Source: an uncultured Muribaculaceae bacterium (GTDB lineage Bacteria; Bacteroidota; Bacteroidia; Bacteroidales; Muribaculaceae). Taken from it: a DNA stretch of 64,000 bases. The position numbers and the translations under genes were made by a program. Under the pieces are notes generated by a model. The model was given only the letters and a program-made list of their open reading frames with translations, was not told where the DNA came from and made no database searches. The DNA lies in assembly GCA_910583675.1 (NCBI GenBank), contig CAJTYH010000003.1, positions 1 through 64,000 of the forward strand. Direction: 5' to 3'. Shown here piece after piece: positions 26,046 through 34,430 of this stretch; positions within the stretch are counted from its first letter, which is position 1, and every line of letters begins with the position of its first letter.

Positions 26046-27743
26046 TTAAGAAAGGTGGTATTCTGATAATAAATGCTTGTATCGACTGTATATGACTCTT
26101 GAATCTTCGGCGTCTTTTTCAAGTGCCAGAATTAAAATGTCGTTGAAATGATAGATTTTACCTATAAGTTCGCGGAAGTTCCGGTTCACAAAATCTGTCA
26201 TATCCGATTCTGACAAGTTGAATGCGTAAAAATCGTACATACCGTCTAACAGTCCAAGCATATGTTTGCGGAAACGTTTTCGGATGTCATGTTTGAATTC
26301 GTCTCGTGCTGTCTGATTGGGAGATACGAAAAGTGCCAGAACATATAGGAAATTTATGTCGTAATGGGATAGCCACAGAGTGTCACGGTCAAAAAGACGG
26401 TTGGCGAAATGCTTGCTGACTGCATAATTTTTTCCGTCCTTTGACTTATGAACATGTATGCCCGGTTCTGAATAACGGTATTCGGGGTCTATTTCCGCAG
26501 AAATGAAAAAGTTTGGAGTGACATTGTATCCGTCTGTCAGAGGATCAAGGTATGGTAAGGCGCCATTGTTGAAAGCTTCCTCTCCCAAACGTAGAAAAAG
26601 GTCAAGATTGTAGTGGATTACGTTTCTGGCGTAAGTGTATTGCTTGTATTCGGAGTTGCCATGCACTGAACCCCCGATCTTGTAATATTTGCTGTCGCCG
26701 ATATGGTAGATGTCTGTCGGCGATATAAGCGAGGTATAGGGATAAATGTGGTCTACAATCTTTCCGTCTCGCTGATCCTGTAGCCCTGAAGGAATATTGC
26801 TGTCGGAAATAAGCGTATTGATCATTGTTTCAAATACTCTGTCGAAATTTGAGACAAAGAGATATTCCGATGGATCGTTTTTTGCTGCCAATTGCTCCAT
26901 CATAGCGAAAAAGCAATAGCAAAGATTCCAAAGCGTGAGAGCCTTGTCAGAAAAATATCGGTATTTTATCTGTAACAGTCTTGCTTTTCCAAGTCCGGCA
27001 AGATAGCTTTCAAACTTGGCTCCGGAGACCAGTTCATAATTTAAAGGAATGTTTGTTGGAAAGCCATACTTGTCTTGGATGTAGTGCAGGATGGAGTAAA
27101 ATATAATGAGCAGCTCTTCATCGAAGTTGATCTGTCTTTTCCTGTTGACCGAGTCGGTATAATAGGGGGCGGATTTATGGATAAAAGCAGTTTTGGTGGC
27201 TATTGTCTTGTTCCAATTTATTTTGTTGTAACCGCTGTGGATGTTCTTCATGATGAACATGAAGAAATCGTGGTTTTCGTTGGCGAAATTTATGAGCGAC
27301 AGTATAATGTCAATGAGCGTGCCGTCGGTGTTATGGCCATTGAGGCTTACGTTTGAGAACCGTTTCCGGCAAACTATGCGGCTGCGTTGGTTTTCCGGCA
27401 GTTTCTCATTGATGTGCACGAACTCGGCGATAGAGCGGTAAATCCAAGTCGAGAAATGGTATATGAAGTCTCTTTCCTCTTGTGTAAAACGTTCTGTTTT
27501 GAATGCTTGGCTCACATCTATGATGTCAACCGGATTGAATCTGCCGAAAACGGTATCTTCGGAGTTGCGGCTATCAAGTATGACTTTGGGTAACACGAAT
27601 ACGCAATCTCCGATAGAGGGATTGTAGAAGTATCCTACTTTGCATATACGGCATATTCCGTCGGTCTCGTAAGGCTCATCACCTCCGAGCAAACCACGGA
27701 CTTTGTCTGCCGGATAAGGATAATTCTCAATCAGAAGTTTCAT
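26046..27743 (-). CDS. LlaJI/McrC-like restriction endonuclease subunit
   Basis: A 565-residue protein resembling LlaJI-type or McrC-like nuclease subunits. A PD-(D/E)xK core is readable: E305 in 'FDRVFETMINTLI', D331 in 'KIVDHIY', D350-S-K352 in 'YHIGDSKYYKIG', and Q368 in 'EYKQYTYAR'. The N-terminal ~240 residues have no motif I recognise and may bind DNA or the partner. It overlaps the upstream McrB-like gene by 4 bases, so the two are translationally coupled. The nuclease is expected to cut DNA only with the motor subunit. Family assignment is from motifs and context. Confidence 0.72.
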   Translation of the reverse strand: MKLLIENYPYPADKVRGLLGGDEPYETDGICRICKVGYFYNPSIGDCVFVLPKVILDSRNSEDTVFGRFNPVDIIDVSQAFKTERFTQEERDFIYHFSTWIYRSIAEFVHINEKLPENQRSRIVCRKRFSNVSLNGHNTDGTLIDIILSLINFANENHDFFMFIMKNIHSGYNKINWNKTIATKTAFIHKSAPYYTDSVNRKRQINFDEELLIIFYSILHYIQDKYGFPTNIPLNYELVSGAKFESYLAGLGKARLLQIKYRYFSDKALTLWNLCYCFFAMMEQLAAKNDPSEYLFVSNFDRVFETMINTLISDSNIPSGLQDQRDGKIVDHIYPYTSLISPTDIYHIGDSKYYKIGGSVHGNSEYKQYTYARNVIHYNLDLFLRLGEEAFNNGALPYLDPLTDGYNVTPNFFISAEIDPEYRYSEPGIHVHKSKDGKNYAVSKHFANRLFDRDTLWLSHYDINFLYVLALFVSPNQTARDEFKHDIRKRFRKHMLGLLDGMYDFYAFNLSESDMTDFVNRNFRELIGKIYHFNDILILALEKDAEDSRVIYSRYKHLLSEYHLS

Positions 27744-29440
27744 TGCGGAGAGATTAGTTTTTCAACCCCAAGAGCATCAAGGAATTCAATTACATGTGAA
27801 AGTAGCGGGGATCCGTTCTCGTCGAAGAATGTGGAAAAGGCGAATCTTTTGCCAAAGGGAGAATCCTCTTTCTCCATGGCTGCATAATCCTTGATTACAT
27901 CATTCCAGATATAAAAGATTGCTTTGCTGGTAAAATGCCTCCAGTCTATTTCGTTCTTTTCATTGGGTTTGATAAACCAATATCCTAACTGTTTGTCCTC
28001 TGATCTTGTGAGCGCAAGTATTTTCTTGTTGACCTCGGTTATGAAGGAAGTCCAGTTATACCTGGTGTCACCGGCAACAAGAACGTGGTCGGTTTTTCCC
28101 GGTTTGATTGCGGTATATCGCCAATCCCAACGCCGTTTGAAAGCGGAGTCGATAGGGAAGAGGGATTGGTCGGAGGTGTTCATTGTGGCGTATATGAACA
28201 GGTTTGACGGCAATCTCATTTCCTCGCCTGATGCTATCTCGAATGGAATGTTCGGCACATTGCAAAGATGTAGGTTGATGTGCTTCTGCAGATCCTTGTC
28301 CGGATTAATGGAGTATGATGATTCACCATCGGAGTTGCGGTCAAGCAGTTGGAATATGTCTCCGAATATCTGAGCGCAGTTTCCCCTATTGATTTCCTCG
28401 ATTATCAAGTAAAAGGGTTTCGAAAGGTCGCTCCATGCGCGGACGTATGCGTTCACGAATGCTTGGGGCGTGAAGGCATATTCAATTGTAGAACCGTTCA
28501 TGGAGGGTTTGAAGCAACCGACGAAAGATGAGTAATCGGTGTCGGGATGGAATGTCGTGCGTATATGCCTTTTCTTTGCTTCGGAATTGACGATGTCTTG
28601 TATCGCTTTGGATTTGCCTGTGCCGGGAGCACCAAAATAAATGACCTGCCGGGGTTTATTGCTGGAATAAGGTTTGGGTGCACAGTACAAGAAGAACTGC
28701 GTGCCACGCTTTTCTATGTAATAGTCCGGATAATACAGATTGACAAATGAAGCAAAGGCTTCAAAGCCTTCTGATTTTGGATTGTTTTTCAGATACCAAG
28801 ATGCGCCGTCTACGATAAACTCGTCGTGCCAGTAGCTATCTTCTTGGTAGTCATCAGCACGGAAATACAGGTTGAAATTATCCGAAATGGTTTTGAACGT
28901 GCCATCCGAATAGGTGTTGGTCTTAAGGCGAGGGAAAAAGGCTTCAAAGGAGTCTGTGGTATAAAAATGCTTTAAGACAAAGCGAACAAATTGTCGGAAT
29001 GAATAGGCGGTAAGGATTTCTTCCGCTGTTTTAGACTCCTGTTCGCCATGCTTTTCAATTTGCTCATTGTATTCTTTCTCCTTGTCTTGAAAGAAAAGTT
29101 CTATGGGAACGGTATCATTAAGCAGTTTTCCGGACCAGTCGTAAAGGTTCCAGATATCAGGTTCGATCTCTAAGAACAGATATTGGTCTTTAAAGTTCTT
29201 TGCCAACTGATGCCAACCCTCCAGATAGCGCTCTATCGGGAGATTTGGCTCTTCATATGAGGCAATTACGTATTCCGCCATTTTCCATATTGCATTGGCG
29301 CGTGTGGCAAGGCCGTCCTTTAGCAGTGAGTTGCGGCCTGTGGTGCGAAACGTGCCTTTGTTGGTTTGCGAACTATAATAAGTTGCAAATCTTTCAATAT
29401 TGGATTTAAGTTCCTGAGTTGTCAATACTGATCGTGCCAT
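27740..29440 (-). CDS. McrB-like AAA+ NTPase restriction subunit
   Basis: A 566-residue AAA+ motor protein. Walker A 'GAPGTGKS' (270-277), the McrB-type 'TTFHPDTDYSSFVG' (295-308), Walker B 'YLIIEEINRGN' (344-354), and 'MNTSDQSLFPIDSAFKRRW' (420-438) in place of the McrB MNTADRS signature. The N-terminal ~260 residues are probably the DNA- or partner-binding region and are unlike the McrB methylcytosine-binding domain as far as I can tell. By homology it should hydrolyse GTP or ATP to translocate DNA for the nuclease encoded next. It overlaps the methyltransferase gene by 19 bases. Confidence 0.8.
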   Translation of the reverse strand: MARSVLTTQELKSNIERFATYYSSQTNKGTFRTTGRNSLLKDGLATRANAIWKMAEYVIASYEEPNLPIERYLEGWHQLAKNFKDQYLFLEIEPDIWNLYDWSGKLLNDTVPIELFFQDKEKEYNEQIEKHGEQESKTAEEILTAYSFRQFVRFVLKHFYTTDSFEAFFPRLKTNTYSDGTFKTISDNFNLYFRADDYQEDSYWHDEFIVDGASWYLKNNPKSEGFEAFASFVNLYYPDYYIEKRGTQFFLYCAPKPYSSNKPRQVIYFGAPGTGKSKAIQDIVNSEAKKRHIRTTFHPDTDYSSFVGCFKPSMNGSTIEYAFTPQAFVNAYVRAWSDLSKPFYLIIEEINRGNCAQIFGDIFQLLDRNSDGESSYSINPDKDLQKHINLHLCNVPNIPFEIASGEEMRLPSNLFIYATMNTSDQSLFPIDSAFKRRWDWRYTAIKPGKTDHVLVAGDTRYNWTSFITEVNKKILALTRSEDKQLGYWFIKPNEKNEIDWRHFTSKAIFYIWNDVIKDYAAMEKEDSPFGKRFAFSTFFDENGSPLLSHVIEFLDALGVEKLISPQ

Positions 29441-30417
29441 TTGTCAAGGTTAGCTTTGGATTGAGGAAAAGGGGAAGATGCGCCTATCGGGAATCCCATC
29501 AGGTATTCGGCATGAAGCGCTGTGGGCTTACCGAATATGCGGACATATTTGGCGCATGACGGGTGTTTCATCATTGATTTATAATGATAATTGCCCATGG
29601 TGGTCGGGGTATGGATATAAATGGGATCATTCGGATCTTGCTGTTGAAGCCAGGTCTCCGTGCTCTCAAAGACGGTGTTGATTTCGTCCTTATGTGGGAC
29701 TATATCGTCATGGGGATGATTCAAGTGTCTGTTGACCAGTATCCTGAAAGCGGTGGCTGCGGCGATGGGAGCCTGAGCGTTCCCGATCCCTCTTTTTTGT
29801 GGAGCCAAGACCGGCACAGGTGAAGGATATTCGATCTCATGTGGGTTGACGTGCCAGAATTTAGCCGAAAATCGGGGCAAGGAAGATACATGATTTGCAA
29901 CCTTTTTGAAAACGTCATCATCTTTTATGGCGAGAAGCCAAAAACGAGGACGCTTATGGTCTGCATGCAAGTCTTGGCAACCCAGCCTACAACGCTCTAC
30001 GCGATAGCCTGCCTGTCTCAAGTCCTTTGCGGCTTGGTCTATTGCCACGATGGTAACATTTTCTCCAAAAACCATTGGAGCATCAGACTTCAGTATGAAG
30101 TCAAGCATGTAAGGCCACAGGTCTTTTTCCTCTTTGTTGTTGCCGTGGGCTGCATAGCTGAATGCCTGACATGGGAAGCCTCCGCATAAAATGTCAAAAG
30201 TGCCGGCAAAATCTTCACCGTTGAGGGTGGTTATGTCATCATAAATGGGAAATTCGTCCATCCACCCGTCTTTTTGTCGTTGAATGAGGACCTGTTGACA
30301 GAATTTATTGATTTCAACGCCGGCGCAACAATGATGTCCAAGCATCTCCCCACCATAAATGCCACCCCCTATTCCTGCGAACAGATGTAACTCTTTTATA
30401 TTGGAATCTTTTGGCAT
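29422..30417 (-). CDS. DNA (cytosine-5) methyltransferase of the restriction operon
   Basis: A 331-residue C5-cytosine methyltransferase. Numbering from the ATG at 30417: motif I 'LFAGIGGG' (12-19), motif IV 'GGFPCQAFS' with the catalytic Cys (79-87), motif VI 'GENV' (118-121), motif VIII-like 'HADHKRPRF' (151-159). 'GIGNAQAPIAAA' (210-221) looks like motif X, and 'TALHAEYLMGFPIG' (299-312) like motif IX. So motif X would precede the target-recognition/IX region, the reverse of the usual order. An in-frame TTG at 30426 is less likely than the ATG. First gene of the restriction operon. Confidence 0.85.
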   Translation of the reverse strand: MPKDSNIKELHLFAGIGGGIYGGEMLGHHCCAGVEINKFCQQVLIQRQKDGWMDEFPIYDDITTLNGEDFAGTFDILCGGFPCQAFSYAAHGNNKEEKDLWPYMLDFILKSDAPMVFGENVTIVAIDQAAKDLRQAGYRVERCRLGCQDLHADHKRPRFWLLAIKDDDVFKKVANHVSSLPRFSAKFWHVNPHEIEYPSPVPVLAPQKRGIGNAQAPIAAATAFRILVNRHLNHPHDDIVPHKDEINTVFESTETWLQQQDPNDPIYIHTPTTMGNYHYKSMMKHPSCAKYVRIFGKPTALHAEYLMGFPIGASSPFPQSKANLDKWHDQY

Positions 30418-30546
30418 AGTTAACAAAAAAACAAGGACTTCCCAGGCAGTGCTTATGGGTAATCAAAACCGCTTTGCGGAAGCCGGGATCTCCCGTTATA
30501 CAGATGTAAGTTAGTGCATATTCACATTATGTTTTTCACTTGGAGG

Positions 30547-31827
30547 CTACGGGCGCTCTGCGGCAGGTTGTTGGGATGTTTTTGCCGGTTTGTCCTTGGC
30601 GCCCTTGCGGTGGTTGTTGCGTGGTTTGCCGTAGCGTTTTTTGCTCCCAGGGTTATTTTTCGCGTTGCCGGGGTTGGAGCGGGAGGGAGTTTCGCACATC
30701 CCTTCCGGTAACGGGTTCTTGAGGATTTCTTTTTTCAGGAAGCGTTCTATCTGTTTGAATTTCTGTTGTTCTTTCCCTCCGGCAACGAGGGTTATGGCGA
30801 TTCCCCCGGCGTTGGCTCTCGCTGTTCGCCCTATGCGGTGCACATAGTCTTCGGCACATCGTGGCACATCGTAGTTGACGACCATAGAGATGTCTTCGAT
30901 GTCAATGCCGCGTGACACTATGTCGGTTGCGATCAGCGCGTCTATGCGTCCTGCCTTGAAATCAAGCATCACCTCGTCACGTCGCTGCTGCTCAAGGTCG
31001 GAGTGCATTTCGCCGACTTTCAGATTGTGGCGGCGGAGTGTGCGTGCGAGATCTTTAACCTTTAGCTTGGAAGCGGAAAACACTATCACTCTGTGCTGCC
31101 GGACGGTGCGAAGCAGGTATTCGAGAAGATCGGATTTCTGCCCTTCACCGCAGATGTATGCGCTTTGTTCGATTTTTTCAGCCGGGCGGCTTACCGCAAT
31201 CTTTACTTCGGCCGGATCTTTCAGTATGGCCTTTGCCATCATTTTGATCTTTGGTGGCATTGTGGCCGAGAACATAAGTGTCTGCCGCTCTTTGGGAAGA
31301 TGTTTCACGATCTGCATGATGTCGTCGTAGAATCCCATGTCAAGCATGCGGTCAGCTTCGTCAAGGATGAAAAATGATACCTTAGACAGGTCTACGATTC
31401 CGGTGTTCAGATGAGCCAGCAGCCGCCCGGGAGTGGCAATGATCACATCGGCGCCGCTTTTTAGGCCGCGTTGCTGACGGCCGAATTCTTCTCCTCCGGC
31501 TCCCCCGTACACGGCCATGCTGCTTACGGGCATGTAATATGCGAATCCTTCCATCTGGCGGTCTATCTGCTGTGCGAGTTCACGCGTAGGTGCCATTACC
31601 ACACAGTTTATAGCATCCGTTGGATAATCCCCGTAGGTTATCATGTCTATTACCGGCAGGAGATATGCGGCGGTCTTTCCGGTTCCGGTCTGGGCAACGG
31701 CAATGAGGTCGCGTCCTTCGAGGGCGAGTGGTATGGATTGTTCCTGTATGGGTGTGCACTGGTCAAAGTGCATGTCATATAATGCGTCAAGCAGGTCGTC
31801 GCTGAGATCTAATTCGTCAAATCGCAT
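30547..31827 (-). CDS. rhlE: DEAD-box ATP-dependent RNA helicase (RhlE-like)
   Basis: A 426-residue DEAD-box helicase. Q motif at 'CTPIQEQSIPLAL', Walker A 'AQTGTGKT', 'PTRELAQQ', 'TPGRLL', DEAD box 'ILDEADRMLDMGF', 'SATMP', and 'HRIGRTAR' near residue 330. The C-terminus is a basic Lys/Arg/Asn/Pro-rich tail that probably contacts RNA. Such helicases act in ribosome assembly and mRNA turnover. Confidence 0.93.
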   Translation of the reverse strand: MRFDELDLSDDLLDALYDMHFDQCTPIQEQSIPLALEGRDLIAVAQTGTGKTAAYLLPVIDMITYGDYPTDAINCVVMAPTRELAQQIDRQMEGFAYYMPVSSMAVYGGAGGEEFGRQQRGLKSGADVIIATPGRLLAHLNTGIVDLSKVSFFILDEADRMLDMGFYDDIMQIVKHLPKERQTLMFSATMPPKIKMMAKAILKDPAEVKIAVSRPAEKIEQSAYICGEGQKSDLLEYLLRTVRQHRVIVFSASKLKVKDLARTLRRHNLKVGEMHSDLEQQRRDEVMLDFKAGRIDALIATDIVSRGIDIEDISMVVNYDVPRCAEDYVHRIGRTARANAGGIAITLVAGGKEQQKFKQIERFLKKEILKNPLPEGMCETPSRSNPGNAKNNPGSKKRYGKPRNNHRKGAKDKPAKTSQQPAAERP

Positions 31828-31969
31828 CAGAGTGGGTGTTGTAAAAACAGTGCGTGTGATAAATGTTTTGCGAAATTACGCAAAAATAACGAGGATTCCA
31901 AGATCATGCGATCTGTAAAGGGTAAATGGGGAGGGTTCAGATCCCTATAGGCTTTGACGGATGTGTGGC

Positions 31970-33361
31970 TCATTGCCGATGAGATGCGCGGCGCGTCATT
32001 GGAAACGGTTTGTAGGTGTCCGGAAGTGATGAGGGAAGATGCGTCAGCCTGCGCAGCCAAAGTACGAGGAGATAGCTGGTAGCTGCGGCGATTGCAGCAG
32101 GGAGGAGAAGAGGGTAGACTTGTGCCATCTCTACCGTTATGAAGATGGCCATTAGAGGGGCACGGATCGCGCCGGCCATTACGGCCCCCATTCCGAGGAA
32201 TGCGAAGTCCGCTACCGGCAGTTGCAATCCTGATATGTCGTTTAGAAGCTGCGCGAAGAAGAAGCCTGCCACGCATCCTGCCATAAGTGTGGGCGCGAAA
32301 TCCCCGGCCACGCCCCCTCCGCTGTTGGTGGAGGCGCACGCGAATGCCTTGACGGCAATGATTCCCAACGCTATCAATATGGGAGCCCATGTAGAGGAAC
32401 CGTATCGGGCGAAAAGGCCGTATGATGAGATTGCCGCCGTATTGCCCCCGAACAGTTCAGACATGAAATCGTATCCTTCCCCGTACAATGCTGGGAAGAT
32501 GAATATCATGATGGCAAGCAGGCTCCCTGAGATCAGGTTTTTCATCCAAGGATTTGTCATTGACTCATACCATCCTCTCATGAGGGACATTATGGAAGAG
32601 TAGTAAAACGAGTACAGACCGCAGAAGATCCCCAGCAGGACTACCCATGGCATCCATTGCCAGTCAAACGGTACATAGTCATGGAGGATTATGTCAGTTG
32701 TGCAACCGCTCCAGACATATGCAGTGAGTGCGGAGGTGACGGCAGAAAGCACTATGGCGATTATCGCCGGGGTTGTGAGGGTGATTGTCAGTACTTCAAG
32801 TGAGAAAAGTACTCCTCCTATCGGCGCCTTGAATATGCCGGCTATTCCGGCACCGGCTCCGCATGCGAGCATTATCCTGATCAATGGTGTGTCTGCATGG
32901 AATATTTTTGCAAGGTTGCTCCCTATGGCGCTTCCTGTGTATGCGATAGGCCCTTCGGCGCCTGCAGAGCCACCGAAACCTAAGGTCAGAGTGCTTGCCA
33001 CCAGAGGGGCATATGTAAGGTCGGGTGCCATAAGGTATCTTCCATGCCGTATGGCCCGGTTAACCCTTTCCGTGCCGTGGTATATCTCCTTGTGTAGGAT
33101 GTATCTTTGGTATATGCCGGTCAGCATTATGCCGATCAGCGGGGCGATGAGAAGGATCCAGTTGAGGTTGCTTGGATCCATGGCGTGGGTTACCGAACGG
33201 GATATCCAACCGATCGCAGTCTTGAGTATGAAAGCAGCCGTACCGGTGATCAGGCCGGTAAGGAAAGCCAGTGTCATCATAAATGCATATGGAGGTATGT
33301 ACTTGTGTATGAGTTTTAAAATCAAGCCTCCATATTTCGATTTGGAACGAATGCGAGCCAT
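31970..33361 (-). CDS. ClC-family chloride channel/transporter
   Basis: A 463-residue integral membrane protein with about ten hydrophobic helices. The filter-region motif reads 'GSAGAEGPIAYTG' (near residue 130), keeping the gating glutamate although the usual Arg before it is Ala. 'GGVAGDFAPTLMAG' is the second filter motif (GxFxP). There is no C-terminal CBS domain. ClC proteins of this size are Cl-/H+ exchangers or channels. Divergent from nfnA. Confidence 0.9.
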   Translation of the reverse strand: MARIRSKSKYGGLILKLIHKYIPPYAFMMTLAFLTGLITGTAAFILKTAIGWISRSVTHAMDPSNLNWILLIAPLIGIMLTGIYQRYILHKEIYHGTERVNRAIRHGRYLMAPDLTYAPLVASTLTLGFGGSAGAEGPIAYTGSAIGSNLAKIFHADTPLIRIMLACGAGAGIAGIFKAPIGGVLFSLEVLTITLTTPAIIAIVLSAVTSALTAYVWSGCTTDIILHDYVPFDWQWMPWVVLLGIFCGLYSFYYSSIMSLMRGWYESMTNPWMKNLISGSLLAIMIFIFPALYGEGYDFMSELFGGNTAAISSYGLFARYGSSTWAPILIALGIIAVKAFACASTNSGGGVAGDFAPTLMAGCVAGFFFAQLLNDISGLQLPVADFAFLGMGAVMAGAIRAPLMAIFITVEMAQVYPLLLPAAIAAATSYLLVLWLRRLTHLPSSLPDTYKPFPMTRRASHRQ

Positions 33362-33489
33362 CTGCCTTCTTCAAATGATAGTCTGAGACTTCATCTAAAA
33401 TTTCTTGGATAGATTTTAGAGAAGCTCCGATAGTTGAAACGGTGCTTATTGATATAACACCGCCCGGAGGGCATGGTTTAAAAATAATG

Positions 33490-33520
33490 TTGGGATTGAA
33501 AGTGGAATTAGTTACCTTTG
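33490..33520 (+). promoter_or_regulatory. promoter of nfnA
   Basis: TTGG at 33490-33493, 19-bp spacer, TACCTTTG at 33513-33520. A leader of roughly 85 bases, containing the short stem CAAGaaagaCTTG, precedes the ATG at 33614. Confidence 0.55.
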
Positions 33521-33613
33521 CACAGGTTCTAAAGGTGCGGTAGCAAGAAAGACTTGTTCCCTACCCCATACGAGCCTTGCATCATAGACAAACATTAATG
33601 TTCAGGACGGGAT

Positions 33614-34396
33614 ATGAACAAGATTCTCGAGAAGGAATATTTCTCTGAAAAAGTAGCGCGCCTTGTGGTGGAGGCTCCGCTTATCGCACGCGCCCGAAAA
33701 CCGGGTCACTTCGTCATTGTCATATGCGACGAGAAAGGGGAGCGCATACCTCTTACGATAGCTGATGCCGATGATGTGCGAGGCACAATAACCTTGATCG
33801 TACAGGCGGTGGGCGATTCCACGGCGGCGATCTGTGCGAAGAATGCCGGCGACTGCCTTCACGATGTCGTAGGCCCTCTCGGGCGTGCCACTGCGATCGG
33901 TCATTATGGTACAGTGGTGTGCTGTGGAGGGGGGGTAGGCGTGGCGCCGTTGCTTCCGATACTTAAGGCAATGAAGGCCGCCGGAAACCGCGTAGTGTCC
34001 ATTATTGCGGCTCGCAGCAAGGATCTGATCATCCTGGAGGATGAGGTACGTGCGCATTCCGATGAGGTAGTCATAATGACTGATGACGGTTCATATGGCC
34101 GTAAGGGGCTTGTGACCAATGGTCTGGAGGAGGTGATGCAGCGCGAGCATGTGGATTTGGTATGCACTATTGGGCCTGCGGTAATGATGAAGTTCGTTTC
34201 GTTGCTTACCCGGAAATATGATGTGCCGACAATCTGCTCGCTTAATACGATAATGGTCGACGGCACCGGCATGTGCGGGGCGTGTCGTGTCACGGTTGGG
34301 GGCAAAATGCGATTCGTGTGTGTGGACGGCCCCGAGTTCGACGCACATCAGGTTGATTTCGATGAAATGATTCTCAGGCTTAAGCCAATTGACTGA
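33614..34396 (+). CDS. nfnA: NfnA-like FAD/NAD-binding ferredoxin:NADP reductase subunit
   Basis: A 260-residue flavoprotein of the sulfide/dihydroorotate dehydrogenase electron-transfer family. An FAD-binding barrel (about 1-95) is followed by an NAD-binding domain ('TVVCCGGGVGVAPLLPIL'). The C-terminal [2Fe-2S] region has Cys in 'CSLNTIMVDGTGMCGACRVTV' and 'FVCVDGPEF'. With the GltA-like subunit just downstream it forms the NfnAB pair, which couples reduced ferredoxin plus NADH to NADPH formation by flavin bifurcation. The stop codon falls upstream of the next gene's ATG. Confidence 0.88.
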   Translation: MNKILEKEYFSEKVARLVVEAPLIARARKPGHFVIVICDEKGERIPLTIADADDVRGTITLIVQAVGDSTAAICAKNAGDCLHDVVGPLGRATAIGHYGTVVCCGGGVGVAPLLPILKAMKAAGNRVVSIIAARSKDLIILEDEVRAHSDEVVIMTDDGSYGRKGLVTNGLEEVMQREHVDLVCTIGPAVMMKFVSLLTRKYDVPTICSLNTIMVDGTGMCGACRVTVGGKMRFVCVDGPEFDAHQVDFDEMILRLKPID

Positions 34397-34430
34397 CTAT
34401 GCCCACCGGCTCAAAACACAGATAAAGGAA

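Noticed and set aside
25881..30426. Restriction operon as an integrase-type island in tRNA-Cys
   Set aside because: The operon lies on the 5' side of the tRNA. Integrases usually use the 3' end; I see no integrase gene and no repeat of the tRNA 3' end beyond the operon.
34389..34430. TTG start of gltA overlapping nfnA
   Set aside because: The ATG at 34431 has a better spaced purine-rich site and fits the family N-terminus.
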